Part shown: positions 32,321 to 41,570 of the stretch, in pieces
Layout: the number at the start of each line of letters is the position of its first letter
Numbering within the stretch: position 1 is the stretch's first letter
Assembly (NCBI GenBank): GCA_964594075.1
Contig: CAZQKW010000027.1
Coordinates: forward strand, 1 to 50,772
Direction: 5' to 3'
Source: CAZQKW01 sp964594075
GTDB taxonomy: Bacteria; Desulfobacterota; WTBG01; CAIYCZ01
DNA length: 50,772 bases
The notes under the pieces: model-generated
The model's database searches: none
Told to the model about the DNA's origin: nothing
The model's input: the letters and a program-made list of their open reading frames with translations, nothing else
Made by a program: the position numbers and the translations under genes

Positions 32321-32806
32321 TTACCAAAAAATTGCCACCAGAAAAATGCCAATCATGGTGAGGGCAATAATAAATTTTCCTATAGCTCCACCCAAAAATC
32401 CCACCATGGTGCCAACGCCAATGTGCACCGATGCCTTGAGAGATTTTCCATACAATAGCTCAAACAGCAGTGCTCCGAGAAACGGTCCGATAATAAGCCC
32501 GGCAAGCCCGCCCCCTATCATCCCTATAAAACCGCCGCACAAAGCGCCGACTATGCCCCAGCGGCTGGCGCCAAACTTTTTCGCTCCTAACGTTGATGCA
32601 AGATATTCTAAAATTTGACTCAAAAGTGTCAACGCCAGCAACAGTAACAGAATTCCCCACGTCACCGCCGTGAAATTTGTATGCCAGGCATACAGCAGGG
32701 CGCCAAGAAAGATCAGCGGCGTTCCGGGAAGCATTGGCAATACTGAACCGGCCAATCCAATGATAAGTAATATAATGGTTATGGCAATAAAGAAACTCTC
32801 TTCCAT
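32321..32806 (-). CDS. DUF456 membrane protein
   Basis: A 161-residue protein with about five hydrophobic segments. It contains the DUF456 pattern: GLAGSVLPMLPGTPLIFLGALLYA near the start, and glycine-zipper-like repeats GIVGALCGGFIGMIGGGLAG and GPFLGALLFELLYG. DUF456 proteins are inner-membrane proteins of unknown role. It converges on the FrhB-like gene with only 13 bases between the stops. No close partner gene lies on the same strand. Confidence 0.88.
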   Translation of the reverse strand: MEESFFIAITIILLIIGLAGSVLPMLPGTPLIFLGALLYAWHTNFTAVTWGILLLLLALTLLSQILEYLASTLGAKKFGASRWGIVGALCGGFIGMIGGGLAGLIIGPFLGALLFELLYGKSLKASVHIGVGTMVGFLGGAIGKFIIALTMIGIFLVAIFW

Positions 32807-33113
32807 ACCACGTGAAAAAAAGGTATTTCCCTCCCTTTAAATATCTGTTAACTAATATTACCATATTACCATCTTGTTCAACAGGGCAGAACAACTGATT
32901 TTGTATGCGTACATCTGCATTTGCGAGCTGCGATTGCCTTATCGTTCCAAAACCATTGGGGACTTTTTGCAAAAACGGTAACCGTGGCTTTGGGAAAGAA
33001 ACTTGTCTTTACTGCTCCCGAGGTATTGGGTCAGCGATTTTCTATTCCGAATACTTATGACCTTGCTGCAGTAAATTATTGCGTGAACAAAAAGGCATTG
33101 AGGAGGGATTAAA
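32807..33113 (+). other. Intergenic stretch upstream of the flavin reductase
   Basis: 307 bases between the DUF456 gene (minus) and the flavin reductase (plus). GAGGAGG stands seven bases before the ATG at 33114. A 63-codon open frame inside has no ribosome site and no recognisable content. Promoters for both neighbours should be here, but I see none clearly. Confidence 0.5.
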
Positions 33114-33593
33114 ATGAACACTGTTTCAAACGTATCTCACTGGCTCCCTTGTCCGGTGGTTTTTATCAGCACGGCATTTGAAAATAAGCGGGACATAATG
33201 ACTGCAACCGCCCTGTTCGTTTCTGAAAAAGAACCACTTTTAATAGTGAGCCTGGCAAAGGGACACCTTACATCACTCCTCATAGAACAAGCGGGCGGAT
33301 TCGTCCTTGTCGTCGCGGCTGAGAACCAGAAAGACCTTGCAAACCAGTTGGGGAGTGTTCGGGGGGATGAACAGGACAAGTTTGAACGTTTCTCCATCAG
33401 AACCTTGCCTGCGGAACCGAACAAACCATTGATCCCATCAGGTTCTTCAGCCTGGCTGGAGTGCACCACAATGAACAGTTTTGAAATCGGCGGTTATGTC
33501 GTGATTATGGCGCGGGTTATTAATCAGCAGGATCTTGGCAATCCACCCCTGGTTTGGCAGAAGGGACAGCTCTACGGATTACGATCATTATAG
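33114..33593 (+). CDS. Flavin reductase-like FMN-binding protein
   Basis: A 159-residue split-barrel protein of the flavin reductase-like domain family. WLPCPVVFISTA at the start matches the P-x-P-V-x-(L/I)-(V/I)-(S/T)-(T/S) strand, followed by KRDIMTATALFVSEKEPLLIVSL and a C-terminal strand block FEIGGYVVIMARV. Members reduce flavins with NAD(P)H or act as FMN electron carriers in anaerobes. It is slightly short but appears complete. The neighbouring secreted CrtC-like gene starts 15 bases after its stop, so the two are probably one operon. Confidence 0.8.
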   Translation: MNTVSNVSHWLPCPVVFISTAFENKRDIMTATALFVSEKEPLLIVSLAKGHLTSLLIEQAGGFVLVVAAENQKDLANQLGSVRGDEQDKFERFSIRTLPAEPNKPLIPSGSSAWLECTTMNSFEIGGYVVIMARVINQQDLGNPPLVWQKGQLYGLRSL

Positions 33594-33608
33594 TTGAGGA
33601 ATACGCTG

Positions 33609-34658
33609 GTGCGTTGCTTCAAAATATCGCTTGTGAGCATCGTCTGCTATAGTACTGCTGCGCTCGTGTTCGGCTCTCTGCTGTGTCTGTATTCCTGTGA
33701 TATTCCCGAACGCCCGCTTAATTTTCCTTTTGACCACGGTCCGCACTTCAACGCTATTAATGAATGGTGGTACTTTACAGGAATCGTGCAGACATCAGAG
33801 CAACGCATCCTGGGGTATGAATTTACCATCTTCAAACGGCCGACCGCTTCTTTAAAAGGTTTTGCATATCTGGGGCATCTTGCCATAAGCAATCCGCAAA
33901 CAGCACAACATCTGTTTGAAGAAGCTGCCACCGCGCCACCGGTATCGGGCATTGTTGAGGGCTTGCCCAAAATCATCGTGAATAATTTTTCCTATCAGTA
34001 TTCTGAATCAGGCGCAATCAGACTCGCAGCTGAAACCAAAAAAATTTCGGTTGATTTAACGCTCAGTCCGGTCTTAGACATCGTGCTTCATGGGGGAGAC
34101 GGGATAATAGTTATGGGAGATGGAAAAAGCTCGTATTACTATTCCCTTGCTAATCTGACAACCACCGGCACTCTGTCAATCAATGGCGAGCAGTTTACGC
34201 TATCCTCAGGCCGCAGTTGGATGGATCATCAGTGGGGAAATTTCACGGTATTGGGCATGCGCTGGGATTGGTTCTCCCTGCGTTTTAATGATGGCGGATC
34301 TTTGATGCTGTTTCAATTTCGCGACATTTCCGACCGTGTAATAGAAAAAAACTGGTCCTATCAGGCTGCTGATGGAGCTGTTACCTGCGGAGAAGAATTC
34401 TGGGCGCAGGCCCACCGTTTATATAAAGAGCAGCAGGGACGCAGTGTTTATCCACTGGATTGGACTGTGGAGGTGCCGGCATTGAACGCCGTGTTCCAGG
34501 TAACTCCCCTGTTTGATGCGCAGAGTCTATATAACGTCATGACACCAGACTACTGGGAAGGTATCTGTTCGCTTTCGGGAATACAGGATGGCAAACCGGT
34601 ATCCGGTTCAGCGTATGTGGAATTGACCGGTTATGAATGCGGAAATCCGTTATGGTAA
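33609..34658 (+). CDS. CrtC/AttH-like lipocalin-domain exported protein
   Basis: A 349-residue protein from GTG 33609, nine bases after GAGG. The N-terminus is hydrophobic (VSIVCYSTAALVFGSLLCLY) with a near-lipobox LYSC. The body is the hydroxyneurosporene-synthase/AttH lipocalin-like fold: FPFDHGPHFNAINEWWYFTG, QRILGYEFTIFKR, SYYYSLANLTTTG and SGRSWMDHQWGNF, each with the strongly conserved W, H and D. CrtC hydrates carotenoids; most AttH-type relatives are of unknown function and occur in bacteria without carotenoids. There is no other carotenoid gene here, so carotenoid hydration should not be assumed. It may act on a lipid at the membrane surface. Confidence 0.82.
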   Translation: MRCFKISLVSIVCYSTAALVFGSLLCLYSCDIPERPLNFPFDHGPHFNAINEWWYFTGIVQTSEQRILGYEFTIFKRPTASLKGFAYLGHLAISNPQTAQHLFEEAATAPPVSGIVEGLPKIIVNNFSYQYSESGAIRLAAETKKISVDLTLSPVLDIVLHGGDGIIVMGDGKSSYYYSLANLTTTGTLSINGEQFTLSSGRSWMDHQWGNFTVLGMRWDWFSLRFNDGGSLMLFQFRDISDRVIEKNWSYQAADGAVTCGEEFWAQAHRLYKEQQGRSVYPLDWTVEVPALNAVFQVTPLFDAQSLYNVMTPDYWEGICSLSGIQDGKPVSGSAYVELTGYECGNPLW

Positions 34659-34725
34659 CGGTGCCGTTTTAAATGGATGGGAATTGATTTGCTGGAAGCA
34701 GCTGCGGTTAACGGTATCGTTCAAG

Positions 34726-34756
34726 CACACCGGCGTTTGAAATTTTCACCGGTGTG
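34726..34756. repeat. Inverted repeat after the CrtC-like gene
   Basis: CACACCGG (34726-34733) and CCGGTGTG (34749-34756) flank a 15-base loop. It lies between two converging genes, which suggests a weak shared terminator, but no T run follows on either strand. Confidence 0.4.
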
Positions 34757-34854
34757 AAAATGAACCATGCCTGTTCGATTTTGTTTTATTTTTTAGCTAT
34801 ATCCCCCTCAACTGCACGTCCCAAACAGGTGTAATACGCAGTACCCCCCACCTG

Positions 34855-37125
34855 CTAATTATAGCAGAACATAAGCTGCTCCGGCAGGACAGCAGAATCA
34901 AGATCAACAAACACGCTCCCGCCATTAACAAGTTTGCCAAACAGCAGCTCATCAGAGAGCTTATCCTTTATTGCCGTCTGAATCAGCCGTGCCATGGGGC
35001 GCGCGCCGTACGCTGGATCATAACCGTGGTTGGCAAGCCAAGTGCGGGCGGCAGGCGAGAGGTTGAGCCGCACCTTCTTCACCGCAAGCTGGGCATTAAG
35101 CTCGTCTATGAATTTGTCTACTATCTGCAGCATTATTTCAATGTTGAGCGGATGGAACACAATGATGCCATCAAGGCGGTTGCGAAATTCAGGATTAAAT
35201 AATTTTTCTATTGCCTTGATCCCCTTGTCGCTTTTGTCTTCAGCAGCTGTGGTGGTGAAGCCCAACGTTGGTGCGCTCATCTCCCGGGCACCGGCATTTG
35301 AGGTCATAAGCAGGATTACATGCCGAAAATCAGCAGTCTTGCCGTTATTGTCCGTGAGTGTGGCATGGTCCATAACCTGCAGCAGTATGTTAAACAGGTC
35401 AAAATGTGCCTTTTCAATTTCGTCAAGCAGCAGGACACAATAAGGGTTCTTGCGAATGGCATCCGTCAGAAGTCCGCCCTGGTCAAAACCAACATAACCA
35501 GGCGGCGCGCCGATGAGCCGCGACACGGTGTGTTTTTCCATGTATTCGCTCATGTCAAACCGCAGGAACTGAACACCCAGCACCGCAGCAAGCTGTTTTG
35601 CCACTTCTGTTTTGCCGACTCCGGTTGGACCAATGAAGAGAAAAGAACCAATCGGTTTATCGGGTATGCTCAGACCAGCCCGCGAGCGTTTGATAGCCGT
35701 CACCAGATTTCTTATGGCATCATCCTGGCCAAATACTCGCTTTTTTAATTCCCCTTCCAGATTCTGCAATTGCAGCTTATCAGACGAAGAGACGCTGCGC
35801 GGCGGCACTTTGGCTATCCGCGCCACCACCTTTTCTATATCGTGGGCGGTAATCTTTTTTCTGTGTTTATATGCCGGGCTGACCTTAAAAATGGAACCAG
35901 CCTCGTCAATCACATCAATGGCCTTATCCGGCAGATACCGGTTTGTGATGTGTTTGGCGGAAAGTTCCGCTGCTGCGGTAATCGCCTGCGGCGTGTACAC
36001 AACGCCGTGGTGTTCCTCATAGTATGATTTAATGCCTTTCAATATTTCTATAGTTTCCGCGAGGCTTGGTTCAGAAATTTCAATTTTCTGGAAGCGGCGC
36101 GACAGCGCCCGGTCCTTCTCAAAATAGTTCTTATATTCTTCAAACGTGGTCGTGCCGATACAGCGCAGCATGCCGGATACTAGTGCGGGTTTGAGGATGT
36201 TGGACGCATCCATCGAGCCGCCGCTGGTTGCGCCTGCCCCTACAATAGTGTGAATTTCATCAATCGCAAGAATGGCTCCCGGTTTATCCTTGAGTTCGTT
36301 GATAACGCCTTTCAGACGCGCTTCAAAGTCGCCGCGAAATTTGGTGCCGGCAAGCAATGCGCCCATATCAAGAGAATATATTTCCGTGTTAAGAAACGCC
36401 CGGGGCACTTCTTTCCTGACAATTTTTAATGCCAGTCCCTCAACTATAGCGGTTTTCCCCACGCCGGGGTCACCCACAAAGACCGGGTTGTTCTTGAGGC
36501 GCCGCCCTAAAACCTGAACGGTGCGCTCAAGTTCGGCCTGCCGCCCGATAAGCGGGTCTATCTTCCCGGCTTTAGCTTTTTCAATGAGGTTGACGGTAAA
36601 TTTTTCCAGCATCCCGGCGCGTTTTTGCTGCGTCTTGCGTTCTCCGGATGTTTCAGCCTCTTGTTCTTCGTAATCGTTCCAGGTCTCATCGCCGGTCTTG
36701 GAGATGCCGTGAGAGATATAATTTAAAATGTCAAGCCGGGTAAGCCCCTGCTGCTTGAGATAATACACTGCGTAACTTTGTTCTTCTTCGAACAGAGCAG
36801 CTAAAATATCGCCGGCATCGACTTCTTTCTTTTCCGCCGCCTGAACATGCAAAATGGCACGCTGCAGAAGCCGCTGCACACCAATGGTCTGAATAAGCTC
36901 GCGCTTATCATGTTCGGGAAGCATGTGGACATGTCGCGAAAAAAAGTCCTCAAGCTGCTTTTTCAGCAGTCCAATGTCCGCACCGCAGTTGCGCAGAATG
37001 CGACTGCCTGTTGCATCATCAAGTAGCGCGTAAAGAATATGCTCAACCGTGAGCATCTCATGATGCCGACTCTTTGCCTCCCGAATGGCGGCGGCAAAGG
37101 TTATTTCCAGCTCTTTACTGATCAT
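34855..37125 (-). CDS. clpA: ATP-dependent Clp protease ATP-binding subunit ClpA
   Basis: A 756-residue HSP100 unfoldase. An N-domain (residues 1-145, with LTVEHILYALLDD) is followed by two AAA+ modules. The first has Walker A GDPGVGKT at residues 218-225 and ends in LAETIEILKGI; the second has GPTGVGKTEVAKQL, FDMSEYMEKHTVSRLIGAPP and LLLDEIEKAHFDLFN. It lacks the long coiled-coil middle domain of ClpB, and the neighbouring clpS confirms ClpA. It unfolds proteins and feeds them to ClpP, whose gene is not in the window. The start abuts the clpS stop. Confidence 0.95.
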   Translation of the reverse strand: MISKELEITFAAAIREAKSRHHEMLTVEHILYALLDDATGSRILRNCGADIGLLKKQLEDFFSRHVHMLPEHDKRELIQTIGVQRLLQRAILHVQAAEKKEVDAGDILAALFEEEQSYAVYYLKQQGLTRLDILNYISHGISKTGDETWNDYEEQEAETSGERKTQQKRAGMLEKFTVNLIEKAKAGKIDPLIGRQAELERTVQVLGRRLKNNPVFVGDPGVGKTAIVEGLALKIVRKEVPRAFLNTEIYSLDMGALLAGTKFRGDFEARLKGVINELKDKPGAILAIDEIHTIVGAGATSGGSMDASNILKPALVSGMLRCIGTTTFEEYKNYFEKDRALSRRFQKIEISEPSLAETIEILKGIKSYYEEHHGVVYTPQAITAAAELSAKHITNRYLPDKAIDVIDEAGSIFKVSPAYKHRKKITAHDIEKVVARIAKVPPRSVSSSDKLQLQNLEGELKKRVFGQDDAIRNLVTAIKRSRAGLSIPDKPIGSFLFIGPTGVGKTEVAKQLAAVLGVQFLRFDMSEYMEKHTVSRLIGAPPGYVGFDQGGLLTDAIRKNPYCVLLLDEIEKAHFDLFNILLQVMDHATLTDNNGKTADFRHVILLMTSNAGAREMSAPTLGFTTTAAEDKSDKGIKAIEKLFNPEFRNRLDGIIVFHPLNIEIMLQIVDKFIDELNAQLAVKKVRLNLSPAARTWLANHGYDPAYGARPMARLIQTAIKDKLSDELLFGKLVNGGSVFVDLDSAVLPEQLMFCYN

Positions 37126-37440
37126 TTATGCCTCTTCCATGCTGCACTTAAGCGGAAACCCGCGCTGCTGAGCCATGTGATTGACCATGGCAACTTTGGT
37201 CTCAGCAATTTCAGCAGTATAGGTTCCACACACGCCAACACCCTGCTGATGGACATTAAGCATAATCCGGGTTGCTTCGGCAGGAGTTTTGCAAAAGACT
37301 ATTTCAAGCACCTGCACGACAAAATCCATAGTGGTGTAATTATCATTGTGCAGGAGGACTTTATACAGCCGCGGCTCATCAATTTGATCTTTGCTGCGGG
37401 TTGCTATCTGTTCCTGTATCTGGGTCTGATCCTTGCTCAT
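37126..37440 (-). CDS. clpS: ATP-dependent Clp protease adaptor ClpS
   Basis: A 104-residue protein. The core PRLYKVLLHNDNYTTMDFVV is the ClpS hallmark, with Asn and Asp that bind the amino group of N-degrons. VHQQGVGVCGTYTAEIAETK is the second block. The Gln-rich first 20 residues are the flexible arm. It delivers proteins with destabilising N-terminal residues to ClpA. It lies directly before clpA with no spacer and shares its transcript. Confidence 0.95.
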   Translation of the reverse strand: MSKDQTQIQEQIATRSKDQIDEPRLYKVLLHNDNYTTMDFVVQVLEIVFCKTPAEATRIMLNVHQQGVGVCGTYTAEIAETKVAMVNHMAQQRGFPLKCSMEEA

Positions 37441-37621
37441 GCCTGCTTACACCTGCGTCATTCATTACCTTTTATTTTAAATTATACTAAAGCTTTTAAA
37501 GAAGTCAACGGTGTGATGAACAGAAAACGGTTATAAAAAAATATTTGGATGCTGTTTGACGAATGTTTGGTGATGATTTCTGGGGAAATTTTGCGAGGCA
37601 AAAAGTCTGTGTCTGGACGAT

Positions 37622-38953
37622 TTAGTATAGCTTCTTAAGCTGCGCCCCCCTGAAATAGTGACATAGAATCTCCTGATAGCTCATTCCCCTCTCTGCCATA
37701 CTGGCTGCTCCTATCTGGCACAGCCCGACGCCATGTCCCCACCCGGCGCCATAGAGGGTAAACGCACGGGGAATATCGCCGTCTTGTGCGGCCGGCTCGA
37801 CCACAAAGGCTGAACTGAGCAGATGGGTGGGGGATAATATACGCCGTATTTCAAGTTCCTTGCCGATGACTCGTTCTTCGCGCGTTCCGCATATCTTTAC
37901 TTTAAAAAGGCGGCCTGATGGGCCGCGGCAAAGAGGCACTATGCCTGTTATTGCGCCAAAATCTATCCCGGTTTTTAGGCGCACAATATGCCCGAGTTCA
38001 TCCTGAGAAAAAACGACCTGCCACCGGAAGAAATCTCTGGTCTCAGCGTCAAAAGACGGCAGTATGCGTCGTATTAGGGTGCGGTCTTCTATGTTACAGT
38101 ATGCTGCAGGCCGCGAGCGTATAAATTGATCTGCTTCCCGCTCCGTAAGAATGAATGGCAGCAGTTCCCACGAGTCCGCCGTGCTCTGCAGATAGGGGAC
38201 ATTGATATTATCCCACGCAGTGGAAAACAGTTCCGTAATACCGCCACAACATTTTGCATAGCGCGCATCACAGACCACTCCATTATGGATTAGCACCTCG
38301 CCTCTCGTCTCGCTCACGGCCCGGTGTGCTGCTTCATTAATGTGGCCAATACCCTGATACCGCTGACAGTGGTCATCGGCACACACATCAAAATGACGAT
38401 GCGCCTCGCGTCCGGTCCAACACATAACTTCGCGGTTACGATAATCTGCTGTCGGTCCGGTTTGGTCGCCGCCAGATGCCGCCGTGAGCTGATGCAACAG
38501 CCAGCTGCGCGAACAGATGCAGTGCGCCTTAAGAAATTCCGGCGGGCTGTCCGGGCTCATTTCTGATGCGATAACGCTCACCAGATAGTCTTCCAAAAAG
38601 ATGTTGTTTATTGCTGTCAACCTGCCATGCTGATATAACCTGATTGCCAGTTCCCCGGAAAACTTCTGTGAGCAGACCCGTTCCCAGTGGAATTTTTTCC
38701 CAATCATGACATGGTGCACGGTAAAAGTGGCCTGGGGCGTTGCGGGCAAGAGTCGCAGCGCCGGTGATGCGCATACCTCTCGTCCCTCTGCTGACCGTAA
38801 GAATATGGTTTCTCTTCCAGCACAGGCTTCATATGCACCGGTCGTGAGAACTGTTTCGTTCATCACAAATTTGCCCAGAAGATCAAAGCTCACCGCGGGA
38901 ACATCTTCTACCAGGCCGACCGCGATGCTCGGTTCCTTATCGGGATGAAACAT
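37622..38953 (-). CDS. SpoIID/LytB-domain peptidoglycan-acting protein
   Basis: A 443-residue protein. The SpoIID signature EDYLVSVIASEMSPDSPPEF has the catalytic-type Glu. AHCICSRSWLL follows, and the C-terminus holds YGAGWGHGVGLCQIGAASMA, then MSYQEILCHYF. SpoIID domains are lytic transglycosylases that cut denuded glycan strands or enhance amidases. Outside spore formers the role is usually cell-wall remodelling. No signal peptide is visible, although an alternative start might reveal one, so its compartment is uncertain. It lies 57 bases after the DUF4922 gene on the same strand. Confidence 0.85.
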   Translation of the reverse strand: MFHPDKEPSIAVGLVEDVPAVSFDLLGKFVMNETVLTTGAYEACAGRETIFLRSAEGREVCASPALRLLPATPQATFTVHHVMIGKKFHWERVCSQKFSGELAIRLYQHGRLTAINNIFLEDYLVSVIASEMSPDSPPEFLKAHCICSRSWLLHQLTAASGGDQTGPTADYRNREVMCWTGREAHRHFDVCADDHCQRYQGIGHINEAAHRAVSETRGEVLIHNGVVCDARYAKCCGGITELFSTAWDNINVPYLQSTADSWELLPFILTEREADQFIRSRPAAYCNIEDRTLIRRILPSFDAETRDFFRWQVVFSQDELGHIVRLKTGIDFGAITGIVPLCRGPSGRLFKVKICGTREERVIGKELEIRRILSPTHLLSSAFVVEPAAQDGDIPRAFTLYGAGWGHGVGLCQIGAASMAERGMSYQEILCHYFRGAQLKKLY

Positions 38954-39010
38954 GTACAGCGCTATTCCTTTCTTTTTTCATCGCACGCGCACCACGCCTT
39001 TCTCGCTATT

Positions 39011-40030
39011 TCACAAGTCCGGCGATCCTTCAAACACGTCCCTTCCGTGGCACACATCCTGATAAATTTTTAGAATCGTGTTTTTATCAATTTTTTTAAA
39101 ATCCTCAGAGCGGGGCACAATTATCAAGCCGGCAACATCAACCGCACCCGGGCTCACCAGCAGGGCATCTGGCTCTGGTTTAAAATAGCACTGCGGCCGA
39201 TGCGCGCGGCGGGGGAATAACAACCCGTAATATGTGCCGGCGTTACCAGCAATAATCAGATTGAGCATCGGTTCCAGCGGGCTGTCAGAGGCCGCCGGTA
39301 AACGTGCAACGATGTGCCTGAGACGTTCCAATAAGTAGCCTGGTTTCTCAGTTGCACAGAAAAAAAATGACCGATTGTCGCAGTATCCTCCATAGAATGA
39401 ACCCTCACGATCGCAGGTGAGCTTAATCAATCCCGGTTTTTCAGCATTGGTATACATAGCGTCCACAAGCTGTTCTATCAGCGGTATGGTTCGCTCCGGG
39501 GCCATCTGAAAGTGCACATGATCGGGGGCCGACGCACCGCAGGCTGGCCCATTATAAAATGCGCAGAACCTGAATTCAAGATCCGCCACCAGCGAAATCA
39601 TTGTTGGCAGAGCATCGCTGAGGCGCTGCGGCGCGTGTTTCAGGGACGAAACGACCAGATGGTTTAAAAACAACGGCACCGGATTATTTAATATAAGCCA
39701 GGTATCCTGGTAGAGCAGAGCGCGCTGGTCGCGGGGAAGGTTGTGGGGGCACAGAAAACAGGGCCGCTGGCGAATTGATTCCGCGTCAACCGCAGACTGG
39801 GCGCTGACAATTCGCGCGGGATTAAACTGAAGCGTTACTTCAAAATCCTCAAGCGCAACTGTTCTGGTTACTGCCTGCGCTAACTGCGCGCGGGCTTTCA
39901 TCAGCGCTGGCCAGTTAAGCGCCTGCTGTTTTATAAACGCCCGCACCTTATCAATGAGCGAAGTGCCGGCCGGATTGAGCAGAAGCGTTTCAAGCAGCTC
40001 CCGGTTGCCGGTGGAGGTATTCGGGTTCAT
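39011..40030 (-). CDS. DUF4922 protein with HIT-like active-site motif
   Basis: A 339-residue protein recognisable as DUF4922 by RPCFLCPHNLPRDQRALL, then WLILNNPVPLFLNHLVVSSL and the HIT-family triad-like ASAPDHVHFQMAP (H-x-H-x-x). The CxxC in CFLCPH could bind zinc, as in GalT-like enzymes. It therefore belongs near the GalT/ApaA nucleotidyltransferases and may transfer or cleave a nucleotide on a sugar or small molecule. Its start overlaps the GT2 gene's stop by 4 nt, so the two act together, perhaps in making a decorated glycan. The substrate is unknown. Confidence 0.8.
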   Translation of the reverse strand: MNPNTSTGNRELLETLLLNPAGTSLIDKVRAFIKQQALNWPALMKARAQLAQAVTRTVALEDFEVTLQFNPARIVSAQSAVDAESIRQRPCFLCPHNLPRDQRALLYQDTWLILNNPVPLFLNHLVVSSLKHAPQRLSDALPTMISLVADLEFRFCAFYNGPACGASAPDHVHFQMAPERTIPLIEQLVDAMYTNAEKPGLIKLTCDREGSFYGGYCDNRSFFFCATEKPGYLLERLRHIVARLPAASDSPLEPMLNLIIAGNAGTYYGLLFPRRAHRPQCYFKPEPDALLVSPGAVDVAGLIIVPRSEDFKKIDKNTILKIYQDVCHGRDVFEGSPDL

Positions 40031-41502
40031 GCTGAGCGGGTATTCATTTTGATTCGTTCTTGTATCTCGCGGGTTCTCAGGCTGTCCTTAAACGCTGCAT
40101 AGCGGTTTTCCTGTTCATGCGTAAGGGCTGCATCTGAATTTCCTCCCCACCGACGGCACAGATAAATCGGATCAAAAATCCTGCCCACGCGGTACTCCCG
40201 TGAAATACGCAGTGCTACCGCATAATCTTCCCCGTAACTTACATTGGGAAATGGCTGGCGCCTGAGCAAACTGGTGGGAAATGCACGCGGCGCGCCTATA
40301 CCATGCACCCTGAGGAGGTTGTTGTGGCCGTTTTCATCTGTCCACTCGCGGTGTGCAACAACACCCGGTGGTATGTCCTGCAGCGCAAAATCAACGACCC
40401 GATAGCTGCCGACCACCATGCCATATTGCCCGTTTCTAAGCATCTCCACCATGGCGGAGAGCGTATGTGGGTCTGCATAAAGGTCGTCGGAATCAAGCTG
40501 GCACACATATCTGCCGCACTGCGGCGAAAATATCGCCTCATTCCAGCAGCCGCCAATACCCTGGTCATGCCGATTCGGGATCAGCATAACCACGCGCGTA
40601 TCACTATCCATAAGCGCAGCAATCCTTTCTCTGGTGCGGTCAGTTGAATGATTTTCCACAACAATGACATTAAACGAAAATGATGTTTTCTGGCTGAGGG
40701 CGCTTGCAAGCGCATCGCTGATGGTATGCTCACGATTGCGCACCGGTATGATAATGCTCGCCTCTACCGGATATGGGGCGGTATCATGAGCGACCAGCTT
40801 TCCGCCGGGTTTAAGGTATGCGCCAAGGCATTTCAGATGTTCAGTTGCGATGTCCTCCATTTCTCTCTGATAGTTAATGCGCGAGGGGTCAACGTAGCCA
40901 AAGTGTTCCTGAACGCATGCCTGGAAATAGTTACCGGTCACGCGAGACAGTGGTTCGGGAATTCTTTGCACCGCCGCTATCCGGGAAACTCGCAAGCGCA
41001 ACTCATAAGGACCGCCCCAGTTTGTTTTGCTGAAAGGGCCATACTGGTTGAAGGCATTCATGACTTGCGTGCTGCGGTAAAACAGTAACGGCCCGAACAC
41101 AAAGTCGTCCCGAATACTGCCCAGTTGATAATCCAGAACCTCCCGAATCCGAATTCCGTGCTCATGTTCTTCATAAAAATCGGCATAATACAGGCCGGCT
41201 TCGCTCTGTTGGGCGCGGGTTAAAAACTCTTCCAGACCGTGGCCTGCCAGGCTCACCCCTGGACAGCAGGGAATGAGCAGCAAAAATGGGCAGGGCTGTG
41301 CCAGACGCACCCCTTCACACAGCACCTCTTCCCCGCGCGGAAATGACGTTGTCACGTTGATATATTTTTTTGAATCAACCTGCGCCGGTCCGGTCTGAAT
41401 CGCAATAATTTTTTCAATGAGGGGATGAGCGTCGAGCTCTTTAAGGAGGTAATGATCAGGTGGATTATGGTCACAAACGATGATGGCAGCAACAGGCTTC
41501 AT
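40027..41502 (-). CDS. Two-part family 2 glycosyltransferase
   Basis: A 491-residue protein. The N-terminal half (residues 1-250) looks like a degenerate GT-A domain (AAIIVCDHNPPDHYLLKEL, FLLLIPCCPGVSL, EAGLYYADFYEEHE), without a convincing DxD. The C-terminal half is a clear GT2: VEASIIIPVRNREHTISDAL, VVENHSTDRTRERI, VCQLDSDDLYADP with the metal-binding DSDD. Only the second half should be catalytic. No membrane segment. The DUF4922 gene overlaps it downstream and the SpoIID gene comes next. It is 68 bases after the WD40 gene on the same strand. Confidence 0.83.
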   Translation of the reverse strand: MKPVAAIIVCDHNPPDHYLLKELDAHPLIEKIIAIQTGPAQVDSKKYINVTTSFPRGEEVLCEGVRLAQPCPFLLLIPCCPGVSLAGHGLEEFLTRAQQSEAGLYYADFYEEHEHGIRIREVLDYQLGSIRDDFVFGPLLFYRSTQVMNAFNQYGPFSKTNWGGPYELRLRVSRIAAVQRIPEPLSRVTGNYFQACVQEHFGYVDPSRINYQREMEDIATEHLKCLGAYLKPGGKLVAHDTAPYPVEASIIIPVRNREHTISDALASALSQKTSFSFNVIVVENHSTDRTRERIAALMDSDTRVVMLIPNRHDQGIGGCWNEAIFSPQCGRYVCQLDSDDLYADPHTLSAMVEMLRNGQYGMVVGSYRVVDFALQDIPPGVVAHREWTDENGHNNLLRVHGIGAPRAFPTSLLRRQPFPNVSYGEDYAVALRISREYRVGRIFDPIYLCRRWGGNSDAALTHEQENRYAAFKDSLRTREIQERIKMNTRSA

Positions 41503-41570
41503 ACATGCTCTGCTTCTAGCTTTCAGCCGTCAGACTAATCAGATAAAAAAAGGCGCTGCAGTCCGGCCGT

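Noticed and set aside
32921..33112. 63-codon frame upstream of the flavin reductase
   Set aside because: No ribosome site and no domain; probably promoter-side spacer DNA.
33609..34658. Carotenoid hydratase function
   Set aside because: The fold is right, but no other carotenoid gene is present and most relatives of this type are unrelated to carotenoids.
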